A stretch of 64,000 nt of DNA from Dorea sp. AF36-15AT (GTDB lineage: Bacteria; Bacillota; Clostridia; Lachnospirales; Lachnospiraceae). Positions 17,092 to 25,936 of the stretch are shown here, piece by piece; positions within the stretch are counted from its first letter, which is position 1, and each line of letters begins with the position of its first letter. A program made the position numbers and the translations under genes. The notes beneath the pieces are model-generated. The model had not been told where the DNA came from. It did no database searches and was given only the letters and a program-made list of their open reading frames with translations. The stretch is from the NCBI RefSeq assembly GCF_003477705.1, contig NZ_QUDV01000001.1:372001-436000 (forward strand). The letters run 5' to 3'.

Positions 17092-18696
17092 ATGGCAGAA
17101 CTTACAAATGAGATAAAAGAACAGATAAAAAAGAGAAGGACGTTTGCGATCATATCCCATCCGGATGCCGGTAAGACGACTCTGACAGAGAAGTTTCTTC
17201 TCTACGGAGGAGCAATCAATCAGGCAGGAAGTGTTAAGGGTAAAGCGACCGCGAAGCATGCAGTATCTGACTGGATGGAGATCGAGAAGGAACGTGGTAT
17301 TTCCGTAACGTCTTCCGTACTTCAGTTTAACTATGACGGATATTGCATCAATATTCTGGATACACCGGGACATCAGGACTTCTCAGAAGATACCTATCGT
17401 ACATTGATGGCTGCGGATTCAGCAGTGATGGTTATCGATGCATCCAAGGGTGTTGAGGCACAGACACGTAAGCTGTTTAAGGTATGTACCATGCGTCATA
17501 TTCCGATCTTTACATTTATCAATAAGATGGATCGAGAGGCAATGGATACCTTTGAACTGTTAGATGATATTGAAAATGAGCTTGGTATTGCTACATGTCC
17601 GGTGAACTGGCCGATTGGTTCCGGTAAGAGATTCAAGGGTGTGTATGACCGTAATGAGAAAGAGATCGAGTTGTTCTCCGACACCAGAAAGGGTACAACA
17701 CAGGGAACCGTGCGTAAGATCAGCCTGGACGATCCGGAAGTGGAGACATTACTGGAAGAAGGACAGATGAAACAGTTATTGGAAGAGATTGAGCTACAGG
17801 ACGGAGCAGGAGCGGAATTTGATATGGAGCTGGTAAGCAAGGGAGAACTGTCGCCGGTATTTTTCGGATCCGCACTGACCAACTTTGGTGTGGAGACATT
17901 CCTTCAGCATTTCCTGGACATGACTACATCACCGCTTCCGAGAAAATCTGATCAGGGCATTATCGATCCAATGGAGGAGCCGGACTTTTCTGCATTTGTA
18001 TTTAAGATTCAGGCTAATATGAATAAAGCACACAGAGACCGTATCGCATTTATGCGTATCTGTTCCGGTGCATTTGAAGCCGGAATGGAAGTGTGGCATA
18101 TCCAGGGGGGTAAGAAAGTACGTCTGTCACAGCCACAGCAGCTGATGGCGAGTGAGCGTAAGATCATCGAGAATGCATACGGAGGAGATATTATCGGTGT
18201 CTTTGACCCTGGTATTTTCTCAATTGGAGATACACTGACAGCATCCTCTAAGAAATTTGCGTACGAAGGCATTCCGACATTTGCACCGGAGCATTTTGCA
18301 AGAGTGCGTCAGGTTGATACTATGAAGAGAAAGCAGTTTATCAAGGGAATCAACCAGATCGCACAGGAAGGTGCGATCCAGATCTTCCAGGAATACAATA
18401 CCGGTATGGAAGAGATTATCGTCGGAGTAGTCGGCGTACTGCAGTTTGATGTATTGAAGTATCGTCTGGAGAATGAATATAATGTAGAGATTCGTCTGGA
18501 TACACTTCCTTACGAGCATATCCGTTGGATTGAGAATGAGGATATCGACTTGGATAAGATTAAGGGAACTTCTGATATGAAGAAGATCAAAGACCTGAAA
18601 GACAGACCGCTGTTACTTTTTGTTAATGACTGGAGCATCCGCATGGTGCTGGATCGTAACGAGGGTCTGGAGCTGTCTGAGTTCGGACGTTCTTAA
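17092..18696 (+). CDS. prfC: Peptide chain release factor 3
   Basis: Translational GTPase that recycles RF1/RF2 after peptide release. G motifs SHPDAGKTTLTEK, DTPGHQDF and NKMDREA are present, followed by domain II (FKIQANMNKAHRDRIAF) and the C-terminal RF3 domain (VGVLQFDVLKYRLENEY). The length of 534 is typical and the RGISV/SVLQF switch I region identifies RF3 rather than EF-G. Appears monocistronic. Confidence 0.97.
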   Translation: MAELTNEIKEQIKKRRTFAIISHPDAGKTTLTEKFLLYGGAINQAGSVKGKATAKHAVSDWMEIEKERGISVTSSVLQFNYDGYCINILDTPGHQDFSEDTYRTLMAADSAVMVIDASKGVEAQTRKLFKVCTMRHIPIFTFINKMDREAMDTFELLDDIENELGIATCPVNWPIGSGKRFKGVYDRNEKEIELFSDTRKGTTQGTVRKISLDDPEVETLLEEGQMKQLLEEIELQDGAGAEFDMELVSKGELSPVFFGSALTNFGVETFLQHFLDMTTSPLPRKSDQGIIDPMEEPDFSAFVFKIQANMNKAHRDRIAFMRICSGAFEAGMEVWHIQGGKKVRLSQPQQLMASERKIIENAYGGDIIGVFDPGIFSIGDTLTASSKKFAYEGIPTFAPEHFARVRQVDTMKRKQFIKGINQIAQEGAIQIFQEYNTGMEEIIVGVVGVLQFDVLKYRLENEYNVEIRLDTLPYEHIRWIENEDIDLDKIKGTSDMKKIKDLKDRPLLLFVNDWSIRMVLDRNEGLELSEFGRS

Positions 18697-18734
18697 TCTT
18701 GCTGTAATCTGCATCGTATCTGTGAACTTATCGT

Positions 18735-18762
18735 TTGCATTTATGAATAAATTTGTTATAAT
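18735..18762 (+). promoter_or_regulatory. Sigma-A promoter for the asp23-nusB block
   Basis: TTGCAT and perfect TATAAT separated by 16 bases; the gene starts 44 bases downstream. No other clear promoter is seen until recN/spoIVB, so this may drive a long operon. Confidence 0.65.
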
Positions 18763-18806
18763 CTTAGTGTGACATATGACATACATCCAACAGGAGGTTT
18801 ATTGAT

Positions 18807-19187
18807 ATGGGAAAAGAAGAAAGAAATATATATACAATTCAGAAAGATGAGAGCATCGGTGAAGTAAAGATTGCGGATGAAGTTGTAGCTTCTATTGCAG
18901 CATTCGCAGCTATGGAGGTAGAAGGCGTAGCTTCTCTTGGTGGCATGACAAAGGAGATTATGGGCAAGCTTGGTATGAAGTCTCCTGCAAGAGGCGTAAA
19001 AGTAGAAGTGCTGGAAGGAATCGTAACAGTGACACTCACGATGAACGTGCTGTACGGATACGGTCTGGTAGAGATATGCGGTAAAGTACAGGAAAAAGTG
19101 AAGTCAGCGATTGAGAATATGACAGGACTTACAGTTGCTGATGTAAATATCCGCATTGCCGGAGTGGATGTACCGGAGGAAGTATAA
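18807..19187 (+). CDS. Asp23/Gls24 family envelope stress protein (YqhY-like)
   Basis: A 126-residue cytosolic protein with the family core from IADEVVASIAAFAAMEVEGV to INIRIAGV. In Bacillus the homologue YqhY sits in the same place before nusB and is linked to control of fatty-acid synthesis (acetyl-CoA carboxylase); in other Firmicutes Asp23 binds the membrane through a partner. The exact role here is not known. AGGAGG precedes the ATG. nusB begins on the next base after the stop. Confidence 0.9.
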   Translation: MGKEERNIYTIQKDESIGEVKIADEVVASIAAFAAMEVEGVASLGGMTKEIMGKLGMKSPARGVKVEVLEGIVTVTLTMNVLYGYGLVEICGKVQEKVKSAIENMTGLTVADVNIRIAGVDVPEEV

Positions 19188-19586
19188 GTGAGAAGAACAG
19201 AGCAGAGAGAACATATATTGAGAGTGATTTTCGGCACAGAGTTCTATCCGCCGGAAGAATTAGATGAACAGATCGATTTGTACTTTGAGCAGACAGGGAT
19301 CGATGATGAGAAAGACAGAGCATACATTGGTGAGAAGGCGAAGAAGATTGCGGCGAAAGTGCCGGAGCTTGATAAATTGATCAATGAGCATACGACAGGA
19401 TGGAAAACGGTCCGCATGAATAAGGCGGATCTGTCAATTCTGCGTCTTGCTGTGTATGAGATGAAGATGGATGAAGATGTGCCGGTATCTGTAGCGATCA
19501 ATGAAGCAGTGGAACTGGCTAAGAGATATGGCGGTGAAGACAGTCCGTCATTTGTGAATGGTGTTCTTGCCAGAATCATAAAATGA
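19188..19586 (+). CDS. nusB: Transcription antitermination protein NusB
   Basis: All-helical RNA-binding protein (132 residues) that with NusE promotes read-through of rRNA operons. Family motifs: REHILRVIFG at the N-terminus, LSILRLAVYEMK and VAINEAVELAKRYGGEDS with the FVNGVLARI end. GTG start directly abutting the asp23 stop, with GGAGGA eight bases upstream. Confidence 0.95.
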   Translation: MRRTEQREHILRVIFGTEFYPPEELDEQIDLYFEQTGIDDEKDRAYIGEKAKKIAAKVPELDKLINEHTTGWKTVRMNKADLSILRLAVYEMKMDEDVPVSVAINEAVELAKRYGGEDSPSFVNGVLARIIK

Positions 19587-19599
19587 TGGGAGTATGAGC

Positions 19600-20817
19600 A
19601 TGACGAATGTGTATACAGTCAGACAGGTAAATGCATACATCAGAAATATGTTTACCCAGGATTTCATGCTGAACCGTATCTATGTAAAAGGCGAAGTCTC
19701 GAACTGTAAGTATCACACATCGGGACATATATATTTTTCCTTGAAGGATGAGTCTGGAACGATTGCCTGCGTGATGTTCGCGGGGCAGCGCGGCGGGCTC
19801 TCTTTTCATATGCGGGATGGACAGCAGGTGGTCGTTTTTGGTGCAGTCAGCATCTATGAGCGTGCAGGAGCATATCAGCTCTATGCAAAGGAGATCCGAT
19901 TGGATGGAGAAGGCGTATTGTATGAGAAATTCCAGATGTTAAAGAAAGAGCTGGAAGAGATGGGGATGTTTGCCCCGGAGTATAAGCAGGAGATTCCGGC
20001 ATATGCGAAGACAATCGGCGTGGTAACGGCATCGACCGGTGCAGCAATCAGGGATATTATGAATATTACAGCCAGAAGGAATCCCTATGTGCAATTGATC
20101 CTGTACCCTGCGCAGGTGCAGGGAGAGGGCGCAAAGGAGAGTGTTGTCCGTGGAATCCATGCGCTGGAGCATTACGGTGTAGATCTGATGATCGTGGGAC
20201 GCGGAGGCGGATCTATCGAGGATCTGTGGGCGTTTAATGAAGAAGAAGTGGCGAGGGCTGTGTTTGAATGCAGTGTTCCCGTGATCTCAGCGGTGGGACA
20301 TGAGACGGATACGACGATCATTGATTATGTGGCTGATCTTCGTGCACCGACACCATCTGCTGCTGCGGAACTTGCAGTATGGGACTATTATCAGTTTCAG
20401 GAAAGCTTGAGGAGCTGCAGGCAGAAGATGAACCGGATTATGTATCAGCGCCTGGAGTTGTATCATATGAAAGTAGAAAAGCTTCGCACGAGGTTGAATT
20501 ATCTGCATCCGGAGACGATGCTGCGAGAACGGAGACAGCATATTGCAGATGCATCTGACAGAATCAAAGCCTTGATGGATCAGAAGCTTAAGATGAGCAG
20601 ACATCAGCTGGAACTTCGGAAAGAACGTCTGAAAGGTCTGTCACCGTTAGATAAGCTTAATCAGGGTTATGCATTTGCAGAGCAGGAGACAGATGGCAGA
20701 AAAGGATCGATCCGGAGCATTGGGCAGGTACAGACAGGTGATGCCATAACGATTTATGTTGCAGATGGAAGAATTGAGGCAGAAGTGACAGGAGTCCAGG
20801 AGGAACGTTATGAATAG
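19600..20817 (+). CDS. xseA: Exodeoxyribonuclease VII large subunit
   Basis: Catalytic subunit of the single-strand DNA exonuclease that forms a complex with several XseB chains. N-terminal OB fold (VYTVRQVNAYIRNMF ... VKGEVSNCKYHTSGHIYFSLKD), the catalytic domain with VGRGGGSIEDLWAFNEE and SAVGHETDTTI, then a long coiled coil to about residue 340. 405 residues, normal. ATG 19600 is favoured over 19594 because GGGAG is seven bases before it. The 3' end overlaps xseB by eight bases. Confidence 0.95.
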   Translation: MTNVYTVRQVNAYIRNMFTQDFMLNRIYVKGEVSNCKYHTSGHIYFSLKDESGTIACVMFAGQRGGLSFHMRDGQQVVVFGAVSIYERAGAYQLYAKEIRLDGEGVLYEKFQMLKKELEEMGMFAPEYKQEIPAYAKTIGVVTASTGAAIRDIMNITARRNPYVQLILYPAQVQGEGAKESVVRGIHALEHYGVDLMIVGRGGGSIEDLWAFNEEEVARAVFECSVPVISAVGHETDTTIIDYVADLRAPTPSAAAELAVWDYYQFQESLRSCRQKMNRIMYQRLELYHMKVEKLRTRLNYLHPETMLRERRQHIADASDRIKALMDQKLKMSRHQLELRKERLKGLSPLDKLNQGYAFAEQETDGRKGSIRSIGQVQTGDAITIYVADGRIEAEVTGVQEERYE

Positions 20818-21037
20818 GGAACAAGATAATCAGAATGAACAGGAGTGCACGCTTGATGAGGTGCTTATGGAACTGGATCAGATTCTGAATGATATGGAGG
20901 AAAAGAATTCTCTGGAGGAGACATTTAAGAAGTATCATAAAGGAATTGATCTGTTAAAAACCTGTAATGATAAGATAGAGAGAATAGAAAAACAGATTCA
21001 GATACTGGATGAGGAGGGGAATATACATGAGTTCTAA
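20810..21037 (+). CDS. xseB: Exodeoxyribonuclease VII small subunit
   Basis: A 75-residue helical protein with the family pattern LDEVLMELDQILNDME and SLEETFKKYHKGIDLL. It binds the XseA coiled coil. The start overlaps the xseA end, with GGAGGAA upstream; its 3' end overlaps the ispA start region. Confidence 0.93.
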   Translation: MNREQDNQNEQECTLDEVLMELDQILNDMEEKNSLEETFKKYHKGIDLLKTCNDKIERIEKQIQILDEEGNIHEF

Positions 21038-21923
21038 TTACGCAGAGTTACGTGATAAAAAGGTCAAAGAGATTGAGGAGATATTAAAGTCTTATCTTCC
21101 GGAGCAGAACGGTTATCAGAGGATTATCATGGATGCTATGGAATACAGCCTGATGGCGGGAGGCAAGCGTCTGCGTCCGATGCTGATGCAGGAGACTTAC
21201 CGATTGTTTGGTGGAACAGAAAAGGTAATAGAGCCGTTTATGGCAGCGCAGGAGATGATACATACTTATTCACTGGTACACGATGATCTGCCGGCCATGG
21301 ATGATGATGAACTGCGCCGTGGAAGAAAGACAACCCACGTGGTCTATGGTGAGGATATGGGAATCCTTGCGGGAGATGCATTGCTCAACTATGCGTTTGA
21401 GACAGCTGCAGCAGCATTTGATGAATATCCGGAAAAGGCATTACAGATTGGTAAAGCTATGAAGATTCTTGGTAATAAAGCGGGAATCTATGGAATGCTT
21501 GGCGGTCAGGTAGTGGATGTAAAAGAGACCGGGCATGCGGTGGATAAGGATGTGCTTGATTTTATTTATGCACTGAAGACAGGTGCTTTGCTGGAAAGTT
21601 CTATGATGATCGGCGCAACACTTGCAGGTGCGGATGATGAAAGTATTGCATTGATTGAAAAGGTGGCATCTAAGGTTGGACTTGCCTTTCAGGTTCAGGA
21701 TGATATACTGGATGTTACAAGTACAGCAGAAGTGCTGGGCAAACCAATCCACAGTGATGAGAAGAACGAGAAGACCACGTATGTGACACTTCTCGGCATT
21801 GATAAGGCAGAAAAAATCGTAGAGAAGGAATCTGTAGAGGCAATTGAGCTCTTAAAGAGTCTGCCTGTAAGAAATGATTATTTGGAATGGCTGCTTACTC
21901 AGCTGATTCACAGAAAAAAATAA
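21027..21923 (+). CDS. ispA: Polyprenyl (farnesyl) diphosphate synthase
   Basis: Condenses IPP with allylic diphosphates to give geranyl/farnesyl diphosphate for undecaprenyl and quinone-type lipids. Both aspartate-rich motifs are present: the first in HDDLPAMDDDELRRG, the second in QVQDDILD, plus the GGKRLRPML substrate loop. 298 residues. ATG 21027 follows GAGGAGGGG by six bases; the frame continues upstream to 21009 but without a ribosome site. dxs, which commonly follows ispA, is absent: tlyA comes 37 bases later. Confidence 0.94.
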   Translation: MSSNYAELRDKKVKEIEEILKSYLPEQNGYQRIIMDAMEYSLMAGGKRLRPMLMQETYRLFGGTEKVIEPFMAAQEMIHTYSLVHDDLPAMDDDELRRGRKTTHVVYGEDMGILAGDALLNYAFETAAAAFDEYPEKALQIGKAMKILGNKAGIYGMLGGQVVDVKETGHAVDKDVLDFIYALKTGALLESSMMIGATLAGADDESIALIEKVASKVGLAFQVQDDILDVTSTAEVLGKPIHSDEKNEKTTYVTLLGIDKAEKIVEKESVEAIELLKSLPVRNDYLEWLLTQLIHRKK

Positions 21924-21960
21924 ATGATCTGAGTACAGATCAGAAAGTACAGGAGTTAGT

Positions 21961-22770
21961 ATGAAAGAACGATTGGACGTATTACTGGTAAAACGCAATT
22001 TGGCAGAGTCAAGAGAAAAGGCGAAAGCAATTATCATGTCAGGCAATGTATTTGTTGATGGAGAACGAGAAGATAAAGCAGGAACGTCATTTTCGGATGA
22101 TGTATCGATTGAGATTAAGGGACACACACTTCCATATGTAAGCCGGGGCGGTCTGAAGCTTGAAAAGGCAATTCAGAACTTTGATGTATCGGTAGAAGGC
22201 AAGGTGTGTACCGATGTGGGCTCGTCGACCGGAGGCTTTACAGATTGTATGCTGCAGAATGGAGCGGTCAAGGTGTTTGCCATCGATGTGGGACGTGGAC
22301 AGCTTGCGTGGAAGCTCAGACAGGATGAGCGTGTGGTATGCATGGAGAAGACCAATATCCGTTATGTATTACCGGAAGATCTGGGAGAACCAATCGACTT
22401 TTCGTCTATTGATGTATCTTTCATTTCTCTGACTAAAGTACTGCTTCCGATCCATAATTATCTGCGTGCACACGGTCAGATTGTGGCACTGATCAAACCA
22501 CAGTTTGAAGCTGGTCGTGAGAAGGTTGGTAAAAAAGGTGTGGTACGAGAGAAGAGTACTCATATTGAGGTAATTGAGATGGTAAAGGATTATGCACTTT
22601 CCATCGGGTTTGATATTCTGAATCTGGATTTTTCACCGATACGTGGTCCGGAAGGCAATATCGAATATTTGATTCATCTGGAAAAATCAGATGCTGAGAC
22701 CGGACAGATCACCGGGTATGCAGATACAGAGAAAACTGTCGATGACGCGTTTAATACGCTGGCAAAATAA
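21961..22770 (+). CDS. tlyA: TlyA family rRNA (cytidine-2'-O)-methyltransferase
   Basis: N-terminal S4 RNA-binding domain (residues 1-60, ERLDVLLVKRNLAESREKAK) followed by an FtsJ-type SAM-dependent methyltransferase domain (DVGSSTGGFTDCMLQNGA, residue about 80; LIKPQFEAG). Characterised members 2'-O-methylate 16S and/or 23S rRNA; the older name hemolysin is from an early phenotype. 269 residues, CAGGAGT upstream of ATG. Confidence 0.92.
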   Translation: MKERLDVLLVKRNLAESREKAKAIIMSGNVFVDGEREDKAGTSFSDDVSIEIKGHTLPYVSRGGLKLEKAIQNFDVSVEGKVCTDVGSSTGGFTDCMLQNGAVKVFAIDVGRGQLAWKLRQDERVVCMEKTNIRYVLPEDLGEPIDFSSIDVSFISLTKVLLPIHNYLRAHGQIVALIKPQFEAGREKVGKKGVVREKSTHIEVIEMVKDYALSIGFDILNLDFSPIRGPEGNIEYLIHLEKSDAETGQITGYADTEKTVDDAFNTLAK

Positions 22771-22788
22771 AGGAAAGACAGAACAGAC

Positions 22789-23616
22789 ATGGAACGATTT
22801 TTTGTAGTAACGAACGAAGGCAAAGATAAAGACGGACAGGTAACAGGGCGTGTGAAAGCACTTTTGGAAGCGCGTGGAAAGAGTTGCACTCTCTGTGAAG
22901 ATGCATGGAAGGATATGACGGCGGATTCCATGCCGAAGGATATTGACTGTGCAATTGTCATCGGAGGTGATGGTACTCTGATCGGCGTGGCAAGACTTCT
23001 GAAAAAAGAAGTGCCGATCATGGGCATTAATATGGGAACGCTCGGTTATCTTACCGAAATAGAAGTAGATCGTATTGAAGAATCACTGGATCAGATTTTG
23101 TCCGGACATTATATGCTTGAGGACCGCATGATGTTAGATGGTATCTTTGATGATGGCGGGGAAAATGTAGCACTGAATGATATCGTATTATCCAGAAAAG
23201 GTAATCTTCGGATTATTCATTTTAATGTGTATGTCAATGGGACATTGCTCAATTCCTATGAGGCAGATGGCATTGTGATTTCCACGCCGACAGGTTCGAC
23301 GGCATATAATCTGTCAGCGGGCGGACCGATTGTGGAGCCGACAGCATCGCTGATCGTGATTACGCCAATTTGTTCTCATGCGCTTAATACCAGTAGTATT
23401 GTGTTGTCGGCAGAGGATGAGATAAGGATTGAGATCGGAGAAGGCAGACATGGCAGATCAGAGGAAGTGTATATATCCTTTGACGGAACGGATACCAGAG
23501 AGATTGTTACAGGGCAGACCGTTACGATCCGAAGATCTGCGATGATCACAAAGCTTATGAAACTGAGCAAAGTTGGCTTTTTAGAGATATTGCGCAGAAA
23601 AATGAAAGGAAACTAG
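22789..23616 (+). CDS. nadK: NAD kinase
   Basis: Phosphorylates NAD to NADP. The family signature GGDGT is in VIGGDGTLIGVARLL (residue about 65), followed by NMGTLGYLTEIE, ALNDIVLSR and the STPTGSTAYNLSAGGPI motif near residue 165. 275 residues. Lies 18 bases after tlyA; argR begins three bases after its stop. Confidence 0.95.
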   Translation: MERFFVVTNEGKDKDGQVTGRVKALLEARGKSCTLCEDAWKDMTADSMPKDIDCAIVIGGDGTLIGVARLLKKEVPIMGINMGTLGYLTEIEVDRIEESLDQILSGHYMLEDRMMLDGIFDDGGENVALNDIVLSRKGNLRIIHFNVYVNGTLLNSYEADGIVISTPTGSTAYNLSAGGPIVEPTASLIVITPICSHALNTSSIVLSAEDEIRIEIGEGRHGRSEEVYISFDGTDTREIVTGQTVTIRRSAMITKLMKLSKVGFLEILRRKMKGN

Positions 23617-23619
23617 GAT

Positions 23620-24069
23620 ATGAAGATCAACAGGCATGCGAAGATTATAGAATTGATTAACAAATATCATATAGAGACGCAGGAGGAACTGGCAGAATAT
23701 CTGAATCAGGAAGGGTTCAAAGTGACACAGGCAACGGTATCCAGAGATATTCGTGATCTGAAGCTTACGAAAGTTCCGTATGAGGGTGGCAGACAGAAAT
23801 ATGCAGTTCATCAGACTGTAGAGACAGAGATGAATGAAAAATATATACGTATCCTGCGGGATGGTTATGTGTCTATGGATATGGCACAGAATATTCTGGT
23901 GATCAAGACGGTATCAGGTATGGCGATGGCAGTATGTGCTGCGATTGATTCTTTGAAATGGAATGAAGTTGTAGGCAGTATTGCAGGTGATGATACGATC
24001 ATGTGCGTGATCCGTTCAACGGATGATGCGGTGAAAACCATGGACAAAATCAGTAAAATCGTATTGTAG
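23620..24069 (+). CDS. argR: Arginine repressor ArgR/AhrC
   Basis: Hexameric arginine-binding regulator of 149 residues. N-terminal winged helix (residues 1-70, QEELAEYLNQEGFKVTQATVSRDIRDLKL) and a C-terminal oligomerisation/arginine domain (VIKTVSGMAMAVCAAIDS, AGDDTIMCVIRS) with the aspartate pair that contacts arginine. Its target genes are not adjacent, apart from the argD-like gene at 37.3 kb. Confidence 0.95.
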   Translation: MKINRHAKIIELINKYHIETQEELAEYLNQEGFKVTQATVSRDIRDLKLTKVPYEGGRQKYAVHQTVETEMNEKYIRILRDGYVSMDMAQNILVIKTVSGMAMAVCAAIDSLKWNEVVGSIAGDDTIMCVIRSTDDAVKTMDKISKIVL

Positions 24070-24108
24070 AATACGGCAGGATTGTAGTGGGATATTGTAG
24101 GAGGAACT

Positions 24109-25797
24109 ATGCTGCAGAATTTACATGTGAAGAATCTGGCTCTGATTGATGAAAGCGAAGTGGAGTTTGGCCCGGGCTTAAATATACTGACAGGTGAGAC
24201 CGGTGCCGGTAAGTCGATACTTTTGGGATCGGTCAATCTGGCACTTGGGGGAAGATACAGTAAGGATATTCTGCGTAAAGGCGCGCAGTATGGATTGGTG
24301 GAATTAACTTTTCTTCCGGAAGAGCGAGAGCTTACAAAGCTTGCCGCGCTTGATATTTATCCGGAAGAAGGAGCAGTCGTTCTGACTAGGCGGCTAATGG
24401 ATGGACGCAGCACATGCAGGATCAATGGAGAGACAGTAACGATGTCACTTCTGAAACAGGCGGCAGGGATTTTGATTGATATTCATGGTCAGCACGAGCA
24501 TCAGTCGCTTCTCTATAAGAAGAACCAGCTTCAGATACTGGATGCCTTTGGCGGAAAGAAGATACAGAAACTTTCGGCAAATGTAAAGACTGCATATAAG
24601 ACTTACCGGGACAGTAAAAAAGAATGGGAGCAGGCGAATCTGGATGAGGGAGAACGTGCGAAAGAGGTCTCGTTTCTGGAATTTGAAATCCAGGAGATCC
24701 GGGCAGCAGAGCTTATTCCAGGCGAAGATGAACGGTTAGAAGCTGACTATAAGCGGATGAATTCGGCACGTAATATCCTGGAAAATGCATCTGAGGCATA
24801 TGAATGTACAGGTGGAATGTCCGGAGATAATGCAAGCGACATGATCAGCCGTGCAATTCGCTGTATGATTGACGCTTCCAGGTATGATGATAAGGCGGCA
24901 GAATTATCGGAGCAACTTGTGGAACTGGATGGTCTGTTGAATGATTTTAACAGGGAGCTTGCAGAGTATCAGTCTTCACTGGAATTTTCAGATGAAGAGT
25001 ATCATGAGACAGAAGAACGTCTGGATACGATCAATCATATGAAGACTCGTTATGGAAATACGATACCGGAGATTTTAGCTTATTGTGAAGAAAAGGAAGA
25101 GCGTCTGCAGAAGCTGCAGGATTATGACAGTTATCTGGCGCAGCTGCAGAAAGAATTAAAGCAGCGCAGACAGGAACTGGAGGCGGCAGCAGAGCAGCTT
25201 AGCAGTGAGCGTAAAGCACAGGCATTACAGTTAGAAAAAGCGATTGAGACGGAACTCAAGGATCTGAACTTTGCAGAGGTACAGTTCCAGATTCATTTTG
25301 ATAAATTAGCAGATTATACGGCAGATGGCGTAGATGATGTGGAATTTCTGATTTCTATGAATCCCGGACAGCCTGTGAAACCATTGGCAGAAGTGGCATC
25401 TGGAGGTGAGCTTTCCAGAACGATGCTTGCGATTAAGACAGTAATGGCAGACCGGGATGAGATCGAGACGCTGATCTTCGATGAAATCGATGTGGGTATC
25501 AGTGGACGGACAGCACAGAAGGTTTCTGAGAAGATGGCAGTGATCGGCAAGAACCATCAGGTGATCTGCATTACCCATCTGGCGCAGATCGCAGCCCAGG
25601 CAGACCAGCATTATCTGATTGAGAAGACAGTAGATGGAGGCGTGACAAGAACAGAGATCCGCAAACTATCTGAAGAAGAAAGTATAGATGAACTGGCACG
25701 TATACTTGGAGGAGCTGAGATTACAGAAACGGTACGGATGAGCGCCCGTGAAATGAAATCTATGGTAAAGTCCAATACTGTAAAGAATAAAAAATAA
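24109..25797 (+). CDS. recN: DNA repair protein RecN
   Basis: SMC-like ATPase recruited to double-strand breaks. Walker A GETGAGKSILLGSV near the N-terminus, coiled coils either side of a central globular region, the ABC signature ASGGELSRTMLAIK, Walker B TLIFDEIDVGISG and the H-loop ICITHLAQIA. 562 residues. AGGAGGAACT precedes ATG. Position before spoIVB-spo0A is conserved across Bacillus and Clostridia. Confidence 0.96.
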   Translation: MLQNLHVKNLALIDESEVEFGPGLNILTGETGAGKSILLGSVNLALGGRYSKDILRKGAQYGLVELTFLPEERELTKLAALDIYPEEGAVVLTRRLMDGRSTCRINGETVTMSLLKQAAGILIDIHGQHEHQSLLYKKNQLQILDAFGGKKIQKLSANVKTAYKTYRDSKKEWEQANLDEGERAKEVSFLEFEIQEIRAAELIPGEDERLEADYKRMNSARNILENASEAYECTGGMSGDNASDMISRAIRCMIDASRYDDKAAELSEQLVELDGLLNDFNRELAEYQSSLEFSDEEYHETEERLDTINHMKTRYGNTIPEILAYCEEKEERLQKLQDYDSYLAQLQKELKQRRQELEAAAEQLSSERKAQALQLEKAIETELKDLNFAEVQFQIHFDKLADYTADGVDDVEFLISMNPGQPVKPLAEVASGGELSRTMLAIKTVMADRDEIETLIFDEIDVGISGRTAQKVSEKMAVIGKNHQVICITHLAQIAAQADQHYLIEKTVDGGVTRTEIRKLSEEESIDELARILGGAEITETVRMSAREMKSMVKSNTVKNKK

Positions 25798-25814
25798 TAT
25801 AGAGACGCATAATA

Positions 25815-25841
25815 AGCAGGTACGAAAGTGCCTGCTTTTTT
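25815..25841 (+). terminator. Intrinsic terminator after recN
   Basis: AGCAGGTAC, a GAAA loop and GTGCCTGCT (one G-T pair) followed by TTTTT. It separates the housekeeping operon from spoIVB. Confidence 0.9.
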
Positions 25842-25882
25842 GTGCAATAAGCCGATAGGCGAGATGACATTGATTGCACATC

Positions 25883-25902
25883 GAGTAGGTTAATACCTAC
25901 TC
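25883..25902. promoter_or_regulatory. Perfect palindrome upstream of spoIVB
   Basis: GAGTAGGT-TAAT-ACCTACTC: eight-base arms and a four-base centre, 35 bases before the spoIVB start and just after the recN terminator. No U-tract follows, so it looks more like an operator than a terminator. Confidence 0.4.
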
Positions 25903-25936
25903 AATTATTCGATGATTTTTGAATGGGAGGATGGAT

